Shown here: positions 31,639 to 39,958 of the stretch, piece after piece
How positions within the stretch are numbered: position 1 is the stretch's first letter
Layout: every line of letters starts with the position of its first letter
NCBI GenBank assembly: GCA_045591985.1
Contig: JAZNTV010000103.1
Coordinates: 1 to 51,600, forward strand
Reading direction: 5' to 3'
Origin: SIG588 sp045591985
GTDB lineage: Bacteria > Bacillota > Clostridia > Oscillospirales > Acutalibacteraceae
Length of the DNA stretch: 51,600 nucleotides
Program-made: the position numbers and the translations under genes
The notes under the pieces: model-generated
The model's database searches: none
Seen by the model: the letters and a program-made list of their open reading frames with translations, nothing else
Told to the model about the DNA's origin: nothing

Positions 31639-32876
31639 GCTCTTGCCTCCAACACAGTTTTTTCATACTCGCGCACAGCGGTGATGTAATCCGCCGTCAT
31701 ACCTTCACGACGCAGGAATTCCTCCCACACATCGCCGAACGGCGCGGTCTTCAGTTCTTCCTGCAGGACCATCAATTCGGTCATATTGCCCGCATCCTGC
31801 AACGCCTTCAACCGAGCGTTCGGCTGCAACAGCGCAAACAACAGCGCCTTCGACACGTTACGCACACCCGTCACCCAGGCGGAGATGCGGTTGATGGACG
31901 CATCGAAATAGTCGGTCGCAATAAACACACGGTCAAGAGCATCGTTACGCACGATCTCCTTCGCAATCTCGCGGGTCTCGTCATCAAACAACACCACATG
32001 GTCCGAGTCCCAACGCACGGGACGGGTCACGTGAAGCGCGATCTTGTCGTTAAACAGCAAAAGCGAAGAGATCTTGTCCGACACCACTTCGGTGGGATGA
32101 TAGTGGCCGTTATCCATCAGCGGCGTCAATCCGTTCGCCGTGGAATAGGACAGGGTAAATTCCGCCGAACCGACGGTGTAGGATTCCACGCCGATGCCGA
32201 ACACTTTGGATTCGAGCGTGATATACACCTTCGACTTGTCATAGGGGATCGCAAGGATCTCGTCGAGCGACTTCTTAAAGCGCGCACGCGGCCCCAAGCG
32301 ATCAGCCGGAATATCCTTGTAGCCGTCGGGGATCCAAATGTTCATAACAGTGGGGATGCCCGTCTCCTCGGCAAAGTATTCCGCAATGCGGATACAAGCA
32401 CGGCCGTGCTCCACCCAGAACGCACGCACTTCCTCATCGGGAGAAGACAAGGTCAGGCCGTCCTTCACCATCGGATGCGAGAAGTAGGTGGGGTTAAAAT
32501 CGATACCCATACCGCGCTCTTTCGCAAACGCCACCCATTTGGCAAAGTGCTTCGGCGCGATCTTATCGCGATCGGCATACTCGCCGTCTTCAAAGATCGC
32601 ATAACACGCATGCAAGTTAAGTTTCTTCTTACCGGGCATCAGCGACAACGCCTTGTCAAAGTCCGCCATCAACTCTTCGGGGGTGGTTGCCTTGCCGGGA
32701 TAGTTACCGGTGGTCTGGATACCGCCCGACAGCGCCTCCTTGCTGTCGAAACCGACCACGTCGTCACCCTGCCAGCAATGCACCGACACGGTAATGTCTT
32801 TCAAGGTGTTCAGCGCCGCTTCGGTGTCCACACCCAGCGCCTCATACAGTTTCATAGCCTCCATGTATCTGCTCAT
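31635..32876 (-). CDS. rhaA: L-rhamnose isomerase
   Basis: 413 residues, close to the usual 418. It converts L-rhamnose to L-rhamnulose in the cytoplasm, using a metal ion. Recognised by the start YEALGVDTEAALNTLKDITVSVHCWQGDD, the conserved SGGIQTTGNYPGKA and the region LDNGHYHPTE-like (here LMDNGHYHPTEVVSDKIS), plus HVTRPVRWDSDHVV. It follows rhaB by 13 bases and overlaps rhaD by four. AAAGGAG stands before the ATG. No rhaM mutarotase is present in the window. Confidence 0.97.
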   Translation of the reverse strand: MSRYMEAMKLYEALGVDTEAALNTLKDITVSVHCWQGDDVVGFDSKEALSGGIQTTGNYPGKATTPEELMADFDKALSLMPGKKKLNLHACYAIFEDGEYADRDKIAPKHFAKWVAFAKERGMGIDFNPTYFSHPMVKDGLTLSSPDEEVRAFWVEHGRACIRIAEYFAEETGIPTVMNIWIPDGYKDIPADRLGPRARFKKSLDEILAIPYDKSKVYITLESKVFGIGVESYTVGSAEFTLSYSTANGLTPLMDNGHYHPTEVVSDKISSLLLFNDKIALHVTRPVRWDSDHVVLFDDETREIAKEIVRNDALDRVFIATDYFDASINRISAWVTGVRNVSKALLFALLQPNARLKALQDAGNMTELMVLQEELKTAPFGDVWEEFLRREGMTADYITAVREYEKTVLEARA

Positions 32877-32889
32877 AACGAAACTCCTT

Positions 32890-34260
32890 TCAAACTTCTT
32901 GAATATCCAAGGTACGGATCACAATGTTCCGTGCATCTTGCAATGTAAGTGCGTCATCCATCGCCATCAACTGCGAAAGGATGTTGCCGGTCGCGGTTCC
33001 TTCCACAGGACCCGCCGTCACGCGGCGACCGGTATACTCTTTTGTCAAACGATTGAGGTAACGGTCCTTACAACCGCCGCCCACAATGGCGACCTTGTCC
33101 ACCGTTTTGCCGGCCACCCGTTCGATCTCCTCCACCGTCTTCCTATAGCTTGCCGCGAGCGAGTGGTAAACACTGCTCAGCACATCGCCGAGCGGCAGGT
33201 CGGGTTTTCCGAGATAGGTACGAATGGCTTCGATCATATTCTCAGGTGCCAAGAACGCCTCGTTCGTCGGGTCGATAGTTTCGGTAAAATCGCTTGCCAT
33301 TGCCATTTCCATCATCTCGTCGTATGTATACTTCTTATCCAGATTACGGCGAATATTCTGGAACAGCCACATACCCATAATGTTCTTAAGAAAACGGAAA
33401 CGGTATTCAATGCCGCCCTCGTTGGCAAGGTTTGCTTCCATCGCGGCGGGAGTGGTTACGGGATACAGATTTTCGGTACCCACCAAACTCCACGTGCCCG
33501 AAGAGATGAACACGCTCTTTTCGTCAATGGGACACGCCGCCACCGCCGACGCGGTATCGTGCGAAGGACACAAGCGGACGGTGCAATCGAAACCGACCTT
33601 CTCCCGAATCGCGGGCAGGAAGTTACCCACCACCGTGCCGGGCACCGACGGGCTCTCGAAAATGGAGGCGGGAATTCCCAGTTTCTCCAAAATCACGGTA
33701 TCCCACTGCTTGGTCTCGGCGTTCAAAAGATTGGTGGTGGTCGCGTTGGTATATTCGTTACGACGCACACCCGTCAGTTTATACGCAAGATAATCGGGCA
33801 TCATCAAAAAATGCGCGGCGTCATCCAGCTTACCGCTCTTCTTATCGCAGTACAACTGGTAGATCGTGTTGAAATCCTGCTGTTGGATACCCGTGCGGGA
33901 ATACAACTCTTCGCGGCTCACGATATCGAACACTTCGGAAGGGATACCGGCCGTGCGGCTGTCACGATACGCCATGCAAGGACGGATCTCCTGCCCCTCG
34001 GCATCCAGCAATACATAGTCCACACCCCAGGTGTCGATCGCCATCGAATCGGGGATCTTCCCGAGTTCTTTGCAGCGGGCAATACCCGCCACCACGTCCG
34101 CGAACAGGGCATCGATATCCCAAACGAGCATCCCGTCCTGCGGTTTCATACCGTTTTCAAAACGGTAAATCTCTTCGGTCACCAGACGGCCGTCTACGAT
34201 CTCACCCAACAGGTGACGTCCGCTTGAAGCACCGATGTCAATTGCCAAACAACAAGGCAT
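32890..34260 (-). CDS. rhaB: Rhamnulokinase
   Basis: A 456-residue FGGY-family sugar kinase that phosphorylates L-rhamnulose at C1. Motifs: AIDIGASSGRHLLGE at the start, the substrate loop IDTWGVDYVLLD, CPSHDTASAVAACP with the catalytic Asp, and the ATP-binding IVGGGCKDRYLNRLT near the C-terminus. I start at ATG 34260, with AGGAGGT upstream, giving the usual N-terminus. It is the first gene of rhaB-rhaA-rhaD. The operon has no AraC-type RhaS or RhaR regulator nearby, unlike E. coli; the XRE fusion at 37355 or an outside regulator may serve. Confidence 0.97.
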   Translation of the reverse strand: MPCCLAIDIGASSGRHLLGEIVDGRLVTEEIYRFENGMKPQDGMLVWDIDALFADVVAGIARCKELGKIPDSMAIDTWGVDYVLLDAEGQEIRPCMAYRDSRTAGIPSEVFDIVSREELYSRTGIQQQDFNTIYQLYCDKKSGKLDDAAHFLMMPDYLAYKLTGVRRNEYTNATTTNLLNAETKQWDTVILEKLGIPASIFESPSVPGTVVGNFLPAIREKVGFDCTVRLCPSHDTASAVAACPIDEKSVFISSGTWSLVGTENLYPVTTPAAMEANLANEGGIEYRFRFLKNIMGMWLFQNIRRNLDKKYTYDEMMEMAMASDFTETIDPTNEAFLAPENMIEAIRTYLGKPDLPLGDVLSSVYHSLAASYRKTVEEIERVAGKTVDKVAIVGGGCKDRYLNRLTKEYTGRRVTAGPVEGTATGNILSQLMAMDDALTLQDARNIVIRTLDIQEV

Positions 34261-34299
34261 AGGTGAAAACCTCCTGTATTCCACAATATTCCTTTTTAT

Positions 34300-34328
34300 A
34301 GCATATCATAATTTACAGACGGTTGCAA
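34300..34328 (-). promoter_or_regulatory. Promoter of rhaBAD
   Basis: On the minus strand: TTGCAA, 17 bases and TATGCT, about 40 bases before the ATG. Two palindromes lie upstream: TTTTTCGAAAAA (34335-34346) and TTCGCGAA (34357-34364). Confidence 0.75.
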
Positions 34329-34548
34329 TACCTCTTTTTCGAAAAAACGGCTTAAATTCGCGAAAAAATTGCAGTCACTGCGGAAATACCGTTTATCTTC
34401 GCAAATCAGTCCGTGTCGCACCCCCATAGCCGTCTTCCTCCTCTTGTCGGTGGGGTGAGCGATGTCCCCGACGTATATCAGATGCCGTTACCTTTTCAAG
34501 GCACTCGCCGAAATCACTGGAAATATACGTATTTTTTCGTATTTTCTA

Positions 34549-34578
34549 TTGACTTTTCATAATTGATTGTGGTACGCT
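34549..34578 (+). promoter_or_regulatory. Promoter of the double beta-helix gene
   Basis: TTGACT, an 18-base spacer ending in TGG, then TACGCT, giving a weak extended -10. The inverted repeat at 34583-34602 begins four bases downstream, where a bound repressor would block initiation. Confidence 0.55.
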
Positions 34579-34582
34579 AACC

Positions 34583-34602
34583 TCGCGTAACGGATTACGC
34601 GA
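34583..34602 (+). promoter_or_regulatory. Perfect inverted-repeat operator candidate
   Basis: TCGCGTAA, CGGA, TTACGCGA: two perfect eight-base arms four bases apart, placed over the expected transcription start of the double beta-helix gene. The core TCGCG also occurs in the TTCGCGAA palindrome on the rhaB side of the same gap. The rest of the 355-base divergent gap shows nothing else I can name. Confidence 0.65.
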
Positions 34603-34639
34603 AAGTATGCCTCTCCGGCACTAAAGGAGGTCGTTTGCT

Positions 34640-37198
34640 ATGAGCAACCAAGGTAAATGTCCGTATATTTTAGAGCCCGTCTTCGACACGGGGGATCTGT
34701 GCATCGTCGCGGTCAACGCCGCCGAGTACGCACCCGATGCCACGGGTGCGGAAGACGCCGCCCCCGCTATCCAAGAGGCTCTGGACCACTGCCATGAAAT
34801 CGGCGGCGGCACGGTGTATCTGCCCGAAGGCCGTTATGCCCTGCACAGCAACCTGACCATTCCGCCCGCGGTCACCCTGCGCGGCGAGTGGGTGCCGAAC
34901 GCCGCCCCCAACCAAGGACGCGGCACCATCCTTTGCGCGTATCACGGCAAAAACGATCCCAACGGCGAGGAGCAGATCACCATGCTCGTCGGTTCGGGTC
35001 TTAAGAATTTGTATGTGTTCTATCCCGAGCAAAACCTCACGGCACGCATTCCCTATTCCCCCACCTTCCGTCAGCGCAATCCGCGCGGCACGGATAACAT
35101 CACCGTGGAAAACGTCACCCTTGTCAACCCCTGGCGCGGCGGCCAGTGCGGTCCCGAAGGAAACGAACTGCACACCCTCAAAAATGTGTATATCACCCCG
35201 TTGAACGTGGGTTTCTTTATGGATCGCACCACCGATATCGGCCGTCTGATCGACGTGCACATCGGCCCGAAATACTGGGCGGAATTCACCCTCACCCCCG
35301 AAAGCCGTCCGATGAACGACCGCGCACAGCGCGGACTGCGCGGGCATATGCTGAATCACGTGACGGGCGTGTTGATGGCGCGTTCCGACTGGGAATACGT
35401 CTATAACGTGTTTATCGAATACTGTCACAACGGCTTTGCCGTGGTAGACTCCCCCTCCGGCGCCGCCAACGCGCAGTTCAGTTCCCTGTATCTGCACAAC
35501 TGCTTCATCGGCTTGCGTTTGCACAAAATGAACGGCGTGGGCCTTGCCATGTCGGATTGCAAGATCACGGCCGATATCAAAGGCTTGTATGCCGCCATCC
35601 ATGCAGAAACACGATTCGACACGGTGGCAATGTTCAACGGTGTGGATATCGAAGGTCCCTATCCGTTCGACGTGGTACTGGACGGCCCCGGTTGGCTGTC
35701 CTTCACCAACTGTACGTTTGACGGATGGACCGACACCGCCGTTTTCCAGCGCAACGGCGGTATTACGCTGATGCAATGCGCACTCGGCGAAGGGGATCAT
35801 ATAACGATGACCGACGAGATCCTCTCGGCACAGATCCTCGGCAACACGTTTAAAGGCGGTGCGAAGATCGCAACACCCGATGCGGTCGCGCATCAGGTAC
35901 AGTTTGCGGACGAACCGTTAAACCTGCCCGTTGCCCCCCGCGGCGGCCACCGAACAAAGCCCACCCCCTGCCGTCCGACAACAGAGAAGCTCTATCTTGC
36001 CGCCGAGTACGGCGTTACCACCAATCCCGATGCCGACAACACGGCCGCCCTGCAGGCGGCGCTCGACGCCGCAGGGCAGACGGGCGGCGTGGTATATCTT
36101 GCGGGCGGTTGGTATCGTGTGGACGGTACCCTTCACATCCCCGACGGTGTGGAACTGCGCGGCGTATTCGAAGTGCCCGCCCATACACAAGCCGGCGGCG
36201 CCGTGCTCCGCACCACCCACGGCCACGGCAATGAAGACGCCGCACCGTTTATCACGATGGGCGAAGGCGCGGGCATTCGCGGTCTTGTCATTCAGCATCC
36301 GAACCAGAATTTCAACGAACCCGTCCCCTACCCGTGGGCGGTGCAAAGCCGCGGCAAACACGTTTACGCCATCGACGTGGTGTTTGTGAACTCGTGGTTG
36401 GGCCTGGATTTCGGCACCTATCCGTCCGACGGGCATTATATCTCCTATCTCGGCGGCGCCCCCATTCGCTGCGGTGTGTTCGTGGGCAACTGCGCCACCG
36501 AAGGCTGGGTAGAAAATATTCAATACAACACCCACTACTGGCCGCGTTCCAACTTTGAAGGCCGTCCGAAAGGGGACGAATGGCGCATCCACTGGCACAA
36601 CCAGATCGACCTGCTCGATGCGTTGGTATTCGGGTATTGTGCCGACGAACACGTGCTCGGCACCTTCGTCTTCGGTTCAAAGGTCGGTATCAAATTCACG
36701 TTGCAGGACGGCCGCGGCACCCGCGGCAAGATCATCGGCCACGGCACCGACGGTGCGGAGATCAGCCTGCACTACATCGGCTGTGACGACGTGGACCTTG
36801 TGAACACCGAACTGGTGGCGATGGAATCCCCGAAAGACCGTATGTACATTCTGTCCGAGCCGAACGCCGCGGGCAAGATGCGTATTTACAACTCGCTGAT
36901 GTGGGGTCCCACCGATTACGGTTATATTTTGAAGGGCGGCGACCTGCACGTACAGCAGACCAACCTGGTGCGCGGCAACAAAAGGTTCTTCACCGTGGAA
37001 GGCGGCAACAACGAGTTGGTCGGCAACTTCTTCTTTGAGCGCGTACCCCACGTGACGATGCGCGGCGGCAAACTCGACCTTATCGGCAACTTCCAGCGTT
37101 ACGACACCAACGCCGTGGGGATCGACCGCACGCCGGATCTGATCGAAGATGTCACCGGCGGCGACTACACCGCAAAATACAACTGGAACTTATTCTGA
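34640..37198 (+). CDS. Double pectate-lyase-3/beta-helix protein, cytoplasmic
   Basis: An 852-residue protein with two similar halves. Each half opens with a Pectate_lyase_3-type segment: residues about 30-85 (DAAPAIQEALDHCHEIGGGTVYLPEG then TLRGEW) and about 455-520 (NTAALQAALDAAGQTGGVVYLAGG then ELRGVF). Long runs of short beta-strand turns follow, as in right-handed parallel beta-helices. There is no signal peptide or membrane segment, so the protein probably works inside the cell on imported oligosaccharide. I cannot name its catalytic residues. It is divergent from the rha operon, which points to rhamnose-containing pectic fragments. AAGGAGGT precedes the ATG. Confidence 0.82.
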   Translation: MSNQGKCPYILEPVFDTGDLCIVAVNAAEYAPDATGAEDAAPAIQEALDHCHEIGGGTVYLPEGRYALHSNLTIPPAVTLRGEWVPNAAPNQGRGTILCAYHGKNDPNGEEQITMLVGSGLKNLYVFYPEQNLTARIPYSPTFRQRNPRGTDNITVENVTLVNPWRGGQCGPEGNELHTLKNVYITPLNVGFFMDRTTDIGRLIDVHIGPKYWAEFTLTPESRPMNDRAQRGLRGHMLNHVTGVLMARSDWEYVYNVFIEYCHNGFAVVDSPSGAANAQFSSLYLHNCFIGLRLHKMNGVGLAMSDCKITADIKGLYAAIHAETRFDTVAMFNGVDIEGPYPFDVVLDGPGWLSFTNCTFDGWTDTAVFQRNGGITLMQCALGEGDHITMTDEILSAQILGNTFKGGAKIATPDAVAHQVQFADEPLNLPVAPRGGHRTKPTPCRPTTEKLYLAAEYGVTTNPDADNTAALQAALDAAGQTGGVVYLAGGWYRVDGTLHIPDGVELRGVFEVPAHTQAGGAVLRTTHGHGNEDAAPFITMGEGAGIRGLVIQHPNQNFNEPVPYPWAVQSRGKHVYAIDVVFVNSWLGLDFGTYPSDGHYISYLGGAPIRCGVFVGNCATEGWVENIQYNTHYWPRSNFEGRPKGDEWRIHWHNQIDLLDALVFGYCADEHVLGTFVFGSKVGIKFTLQDGRGTRGKIIGHGTDGAEISLHYIGCDDVDLVNTELVAMESPKDRMYILSEPNAAGKMRIYNSLMWGPTDYGYILKGGDLHVQQTNLVRGNKRFFTVEGGNNELVGNFFFERVPHVTMRGGKLDLIGNFQRYDTNAVGIDRTPDLIEDVTGGDYTAKYNWNLF

Positions 37199-37207
37199 TA
37201 AAACAGC

Positions 37208-37255
37208 CAAACACCGCGGAGCCGACATGACTTGCACCGCGGTGTTTGTGTTTGT
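37208..37255 (+). terminator. Terminator after the double beta-helix gene
   Basis: CAAACACCGCGG pairs with CCGCGGTGTTTG across a 17-base loop, followed by a broken T-run (TGTTTGTTG). Confidence 0.6.
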
Positions 37256-37262
37256 TGCGTCG

Positions 37263-37283
37263 TATACAACTGTCGGTTGTATA
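37263..37283 (+). promoter_or_regulatory. Inverted-repeat operator candidate before the XRE fusion gene
   Basis: TATACAAC and GTTGTATA, eight-base arms separated by TGTCG, lie 19 bases before the -35. This suits an XRE-type regulator acting on its own gene. Confidence 0.55.
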
Positions 37284-37302
37284 AATTACTATTCGCGGTT
37301 TG

Positions 37303-37331
37303 TTGACATTTTTACGTCGTCACACTACAAT
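37303..37331 (+). promoter_or_regulatory. Promoter of the XRE-ADP-ribosylglycohydrolase gene
   Basis: TTGACA, exactly 17 bases, TACAAT; about 23 bases before the ATG, with AGGAGGG between. Confidence 0.82.
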
Positions 37332-37354
37332 ATCTTGGTAAGGAGGGATACATT

Positions 37355-38929
37355 ATGACAATAGGAAACGCGATCCGCCAATTGCGAAACGAAAGCCACC
37401 TTTCGCAAGAGCAATTGGCCGCCCTGTTCGGTGTATCGCAACAGTCGGTACAAAAATGGGAAAACGGCGATACCGTGCCTGAACTCGGTAAACTTGTTAA
37501 GATATCCAAGTATTTCGGTGTCTCACTCGATGCGCTGATCCTGGGAAACGACAATCGCATGGTGGAAGAGATGCAAGGCACCGTCAAAATCAAACCGCAA
37601 TATGCCAACATACACGATTGGGAGTTCTATTCCTCCAACCTGATGATCGAATACGCGCAGTGTCTTGAAGAGGGGTTGGATATCGAACCTTACAAAGACG
37701 TTTTTCTTTCCGTATCGAAGTTACCGAAAGACGAGCAGAAAAAGAAACTCGGCGACGTTCTTTTTGAGATCGTCTGCCACGCGAAACGACGTGCGGACTA
37801 CCCGCATGTCGAGCCGTCCGATCTCGAGGCTATCCGAGAGCTGCGCAAACCGTATTCCTACCAAACGCGTACCGTCGGACGTTTGGAGAGTCAGATCCGC
37901 GGTGCGTGGTTCGGGCGTGTTTGCGGTTGCATGCTCGGCAAGACGGTGGAAGGCGTTCGCACAAACGATCTGATCCCGTTTTTAAAAGCAACCGACAACT
38001 ACCCGTTGTCCCGTTACATAGTACGCAGTGATTTGGATAAGACCGATCTGAACCGCTATACCTTCGGTTTTGCCAACCGCCTCTATGCCGACGAGATCGA
38101 CGGCATGCCGCCGGACGACGACACCAATTACACCGTCTTGTATCAACAGGTTATCGAAACATACGGCAAAGATTTCACGCCGTTTGACGTGTCACGCGCG
38201 TGGTTGCGCCTGTTGCCGAAAGACTCCTACTGTACCGCCGAACGCGTTGCCTTTTGCAATTTTGTGAAAGGTTACGTCCCGCCGGAATCCGCCATATACA
38301 AAAATCCGTATCGCGAATGGATCGGCGCCCAGATACGCGCCGACTATTTCGGGTATATCAACCCCGGCCGCCCCGCACTCGCCGCCGAAATGGCGTGGCG
38401 GGACGCTTCGATCTCGCACACCAAAAACGGTATCTACGGCGAAATGTTTGTGGCTGCTATGTTGGCGGTCGCCGCCCAAACGAACGACATAAAAGACATC
38501 CTCCGCGGCGGTCTCGCCGAAATACCGCACACCTCACGTCTGTATGCAGCGGTCACATCGGTCATACACGACTTTGAAAACGGCGTTTCACAAGTGGATT
38601 GCTTCCGCCGTATTCACGAAGCCTACGATGAATACAGCGGTCACGACTGGTGCCACACCATCTCGAACGCTATGATCGTTGCGGCGGCACTGCTGTACGG
38701 CGAGGGAGATTACGGAAAGTCCGTCTGTATGGCGGTGGAAACCGGTTTTGATACCGATTGCAACGCGGCCACCGTCGGTTCGATTCTCGGCATGGCCAAC
38801 GGCATCGAAAGCATTCCTGCCTGCTGGACGGAACCGATAAACGACACCTTATATACGACTATCTTCGGCATCAACAAAGTCAAGATCAGCGACTGTGCCG
38901 CCCTCACGATGAAACATATCCATACGTAA
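37355..38929 (+). CDS. XRE helix-turn-helix fused to ADP-ribosylglycohydrolase
   Basis: A 524-residue fusion. Residues 5-60 are an XRE/Cro helix-turn-helix (IRQLRNESHLSQEQLAALFGVSQQSVQKWENG in outline). A helical linker (about 85-170) leads to an ADP-ribosylglycohydrolase (ARH) domain from about 180 (RGAWFGRVCGCMLGKTVEG). Both metal motifs are kept: DDDTNYTVL with Asp254-256, and ETGFDTDCNAATVG with Asp466 and Asp468. ARH enzymes remove ADP-ribose from proteins, nucleic acids or small molecules. The domain here may instead sense a sugar-linked ligand. The gene follows the beta-helix gene in a rhamnose/pectin setting. Its own promoter and inverted repeat suggest autoregulation. Confidence 0.88.
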   Translation: MTIGNAIRQLRNESHLSQEQLAALFGVSQQSVQKWENGDTVPELGKLVKISKYFGVSLDALILGNDNRMVEEMQGTVKIKPQYANIHDWEFYSSNLMIEYAQCLEEGLDIEPYKDVFLSVSKLPKDEQKKKLGDVLFEIVCHAKRRADYPHVEPSDLEAIRELRKPYSYQTRTVGRLESQIRGAWFGRVCGCMLGKTVEGVRTNDLIPFLKATDNYPLSRYIVRSDLDKTDLNRYTFGFANRLYADEIDGMPPDDDTNYTVLYQQVIETYGKDFTPFDVSRAWLRLLPKDSYCTAERVAFCNFVKGYVPPESAIYKNPYREWIGAQIRADYFGYINPGRPALAAEMAWRDASISHTKNGIYGEMFVAAMLAVAAQTNDIKDILRGGLAEIPHTSRLYAAVTSVIHDFENGVSQVDCFRRIHEAYDEYSGHDWCHTISNAMIVAAALLYGEGDYGKSVCMAVETGFDTDCNAATVGSILGMANGIESIPACWTEPINDTLYTTIFGINKVKISDCAALTMKHIHT

Positions 38930-38938
38930 CAACAAAAG

Positions 38939-38970
38939 AACCGCACGGAAAATCCGTGCGGTTTATTTTT
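38939..38970 (+). terminator. Terminator after the XRE fusion gene
   Basis: AACCGCACGGA pairs with TCCGTGCGGTT over a three-base loop, followed by TATTTTT. The GH28-like fragment ends a few bases beyond it on the other strand. Confidence 0.85.
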
Positions 38971-38979
38971 AAACATATT

Positions 38980-39762
38980 TCAGCATAACAGACGTTCCCC
39001 TTCGTTATACAAAGCATCGGTGTGCAAATGACGTATTTCGCCGTGATTTTCCAACCAAGGAATACACGGTGCGTCGGTATGATTCTCCACCGTGACATTT
39101 TGAAGCATCATATCCTCCACAACGCTGCCCGCCTCCACCGCCACGGTGTGACAGGCAATACGGTATTCCCGTCGATGCAAATTGACGATGCGCAACCCGC
39201 GTACTCGCAGGCCATCCTGAATATAGATCAGCGGATACACGTAGGGGGCGTAATCGTCCCCTTTGTTGTATTCAGGGCGGCGCGCGGCCTTGGAGGCATA
39301 CACGTTCGTGATGGCGATACCGTCAAACTCCCCCGCATCCGCCGTCGGATAATACCGTGTAATACCGATACAATACTGGTAATACGTGCCGTACACGTTG
39401 GTGATATGCACATTCTTCACCGGATGATCGGCCGACAGCAACCGCACGGCACTGTGGCAATCTTCGGCATACAGTCCATCGATGGTTATGTTGCCGATCG
39501 GCCCTTTTGTCCCCTCATCGGCATTCAGCGCCACCATATCATCGTAGCAAGCGCCCTTTAGATCCGTAATATGGCCAAAAGAACAGTTCCCGTTCAAATG
39601 AATGCCGTCCATATTGGTGGCCAACGGATGGCCGTAATTGAAATCGAAACGGATGTGATCCACCGTAAAATAGGAAACCGTATCCAGCGTCACGGCAAAG
39701 GTCACGGGATCTTTCAAGGTCATAGACGACAACCGCAAGCCGCGAACAGCGAAAAACAGCAT
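38980..39762 (-). pseudogene. GH28-like beta-helix hydrolase, 5'-truncated fragment
   Basis: A 260-residue open frame that matches the C-terminal beta-helix of glycoside hydrolase 28-like proteins. It has MDGIHLNG near residue 53 and CYDDMVALNADEG near 73, which hold the paired Asp motif of the family. Full family members have 150 or more residues before this point. Here the frame opens abruptly: an in-frame TAA lies 30 bases before the ATG and there is no ribosome site. I read it as the remnant of a longer gene, though a short functional product cannot be excluded. It faces the XRE fusion gene and belongs to the pectin/rhamnose island. Confidence 0.7.
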
Positions 39763-39886
39763 ACCGACCCCGAGATATCCGTCCGTCGCCCCTTACTGTT
39801 CAGTATACATCGATACGCGAAGGAGTGCAACCTTTTTTGATGCCAATACGATCGGCTGTTCTTGTACATCACTCTTTCATTAGGGG

Positions 39887-39916
39887 TTGCAATCCCACCC
39901 TATAATGTGTTATAAT
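39887..39916 (+). promoter_or_regulatory. Promoter of the lepA operon
   Basis: TTGCAA, an 18-base spacer and a perfect TATAAT, about 43 bases before the lepA ATG. A second TATAAT lies inside the spacer. Confidence 0.8.
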
Positions 39917-39958
39917 ATAGTATCTGTGAATTCTAATTTTCAACCGTGAGGTGTTCCT

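Noticed and set aside
30823..34260. Sugar operon could be fuculose or another deoxy-sugar pathway
   Set aside because: Isomerase, kinase and aldolase all carry rhamnose-specific family features, including matching RhaD zinc and Glu positions.
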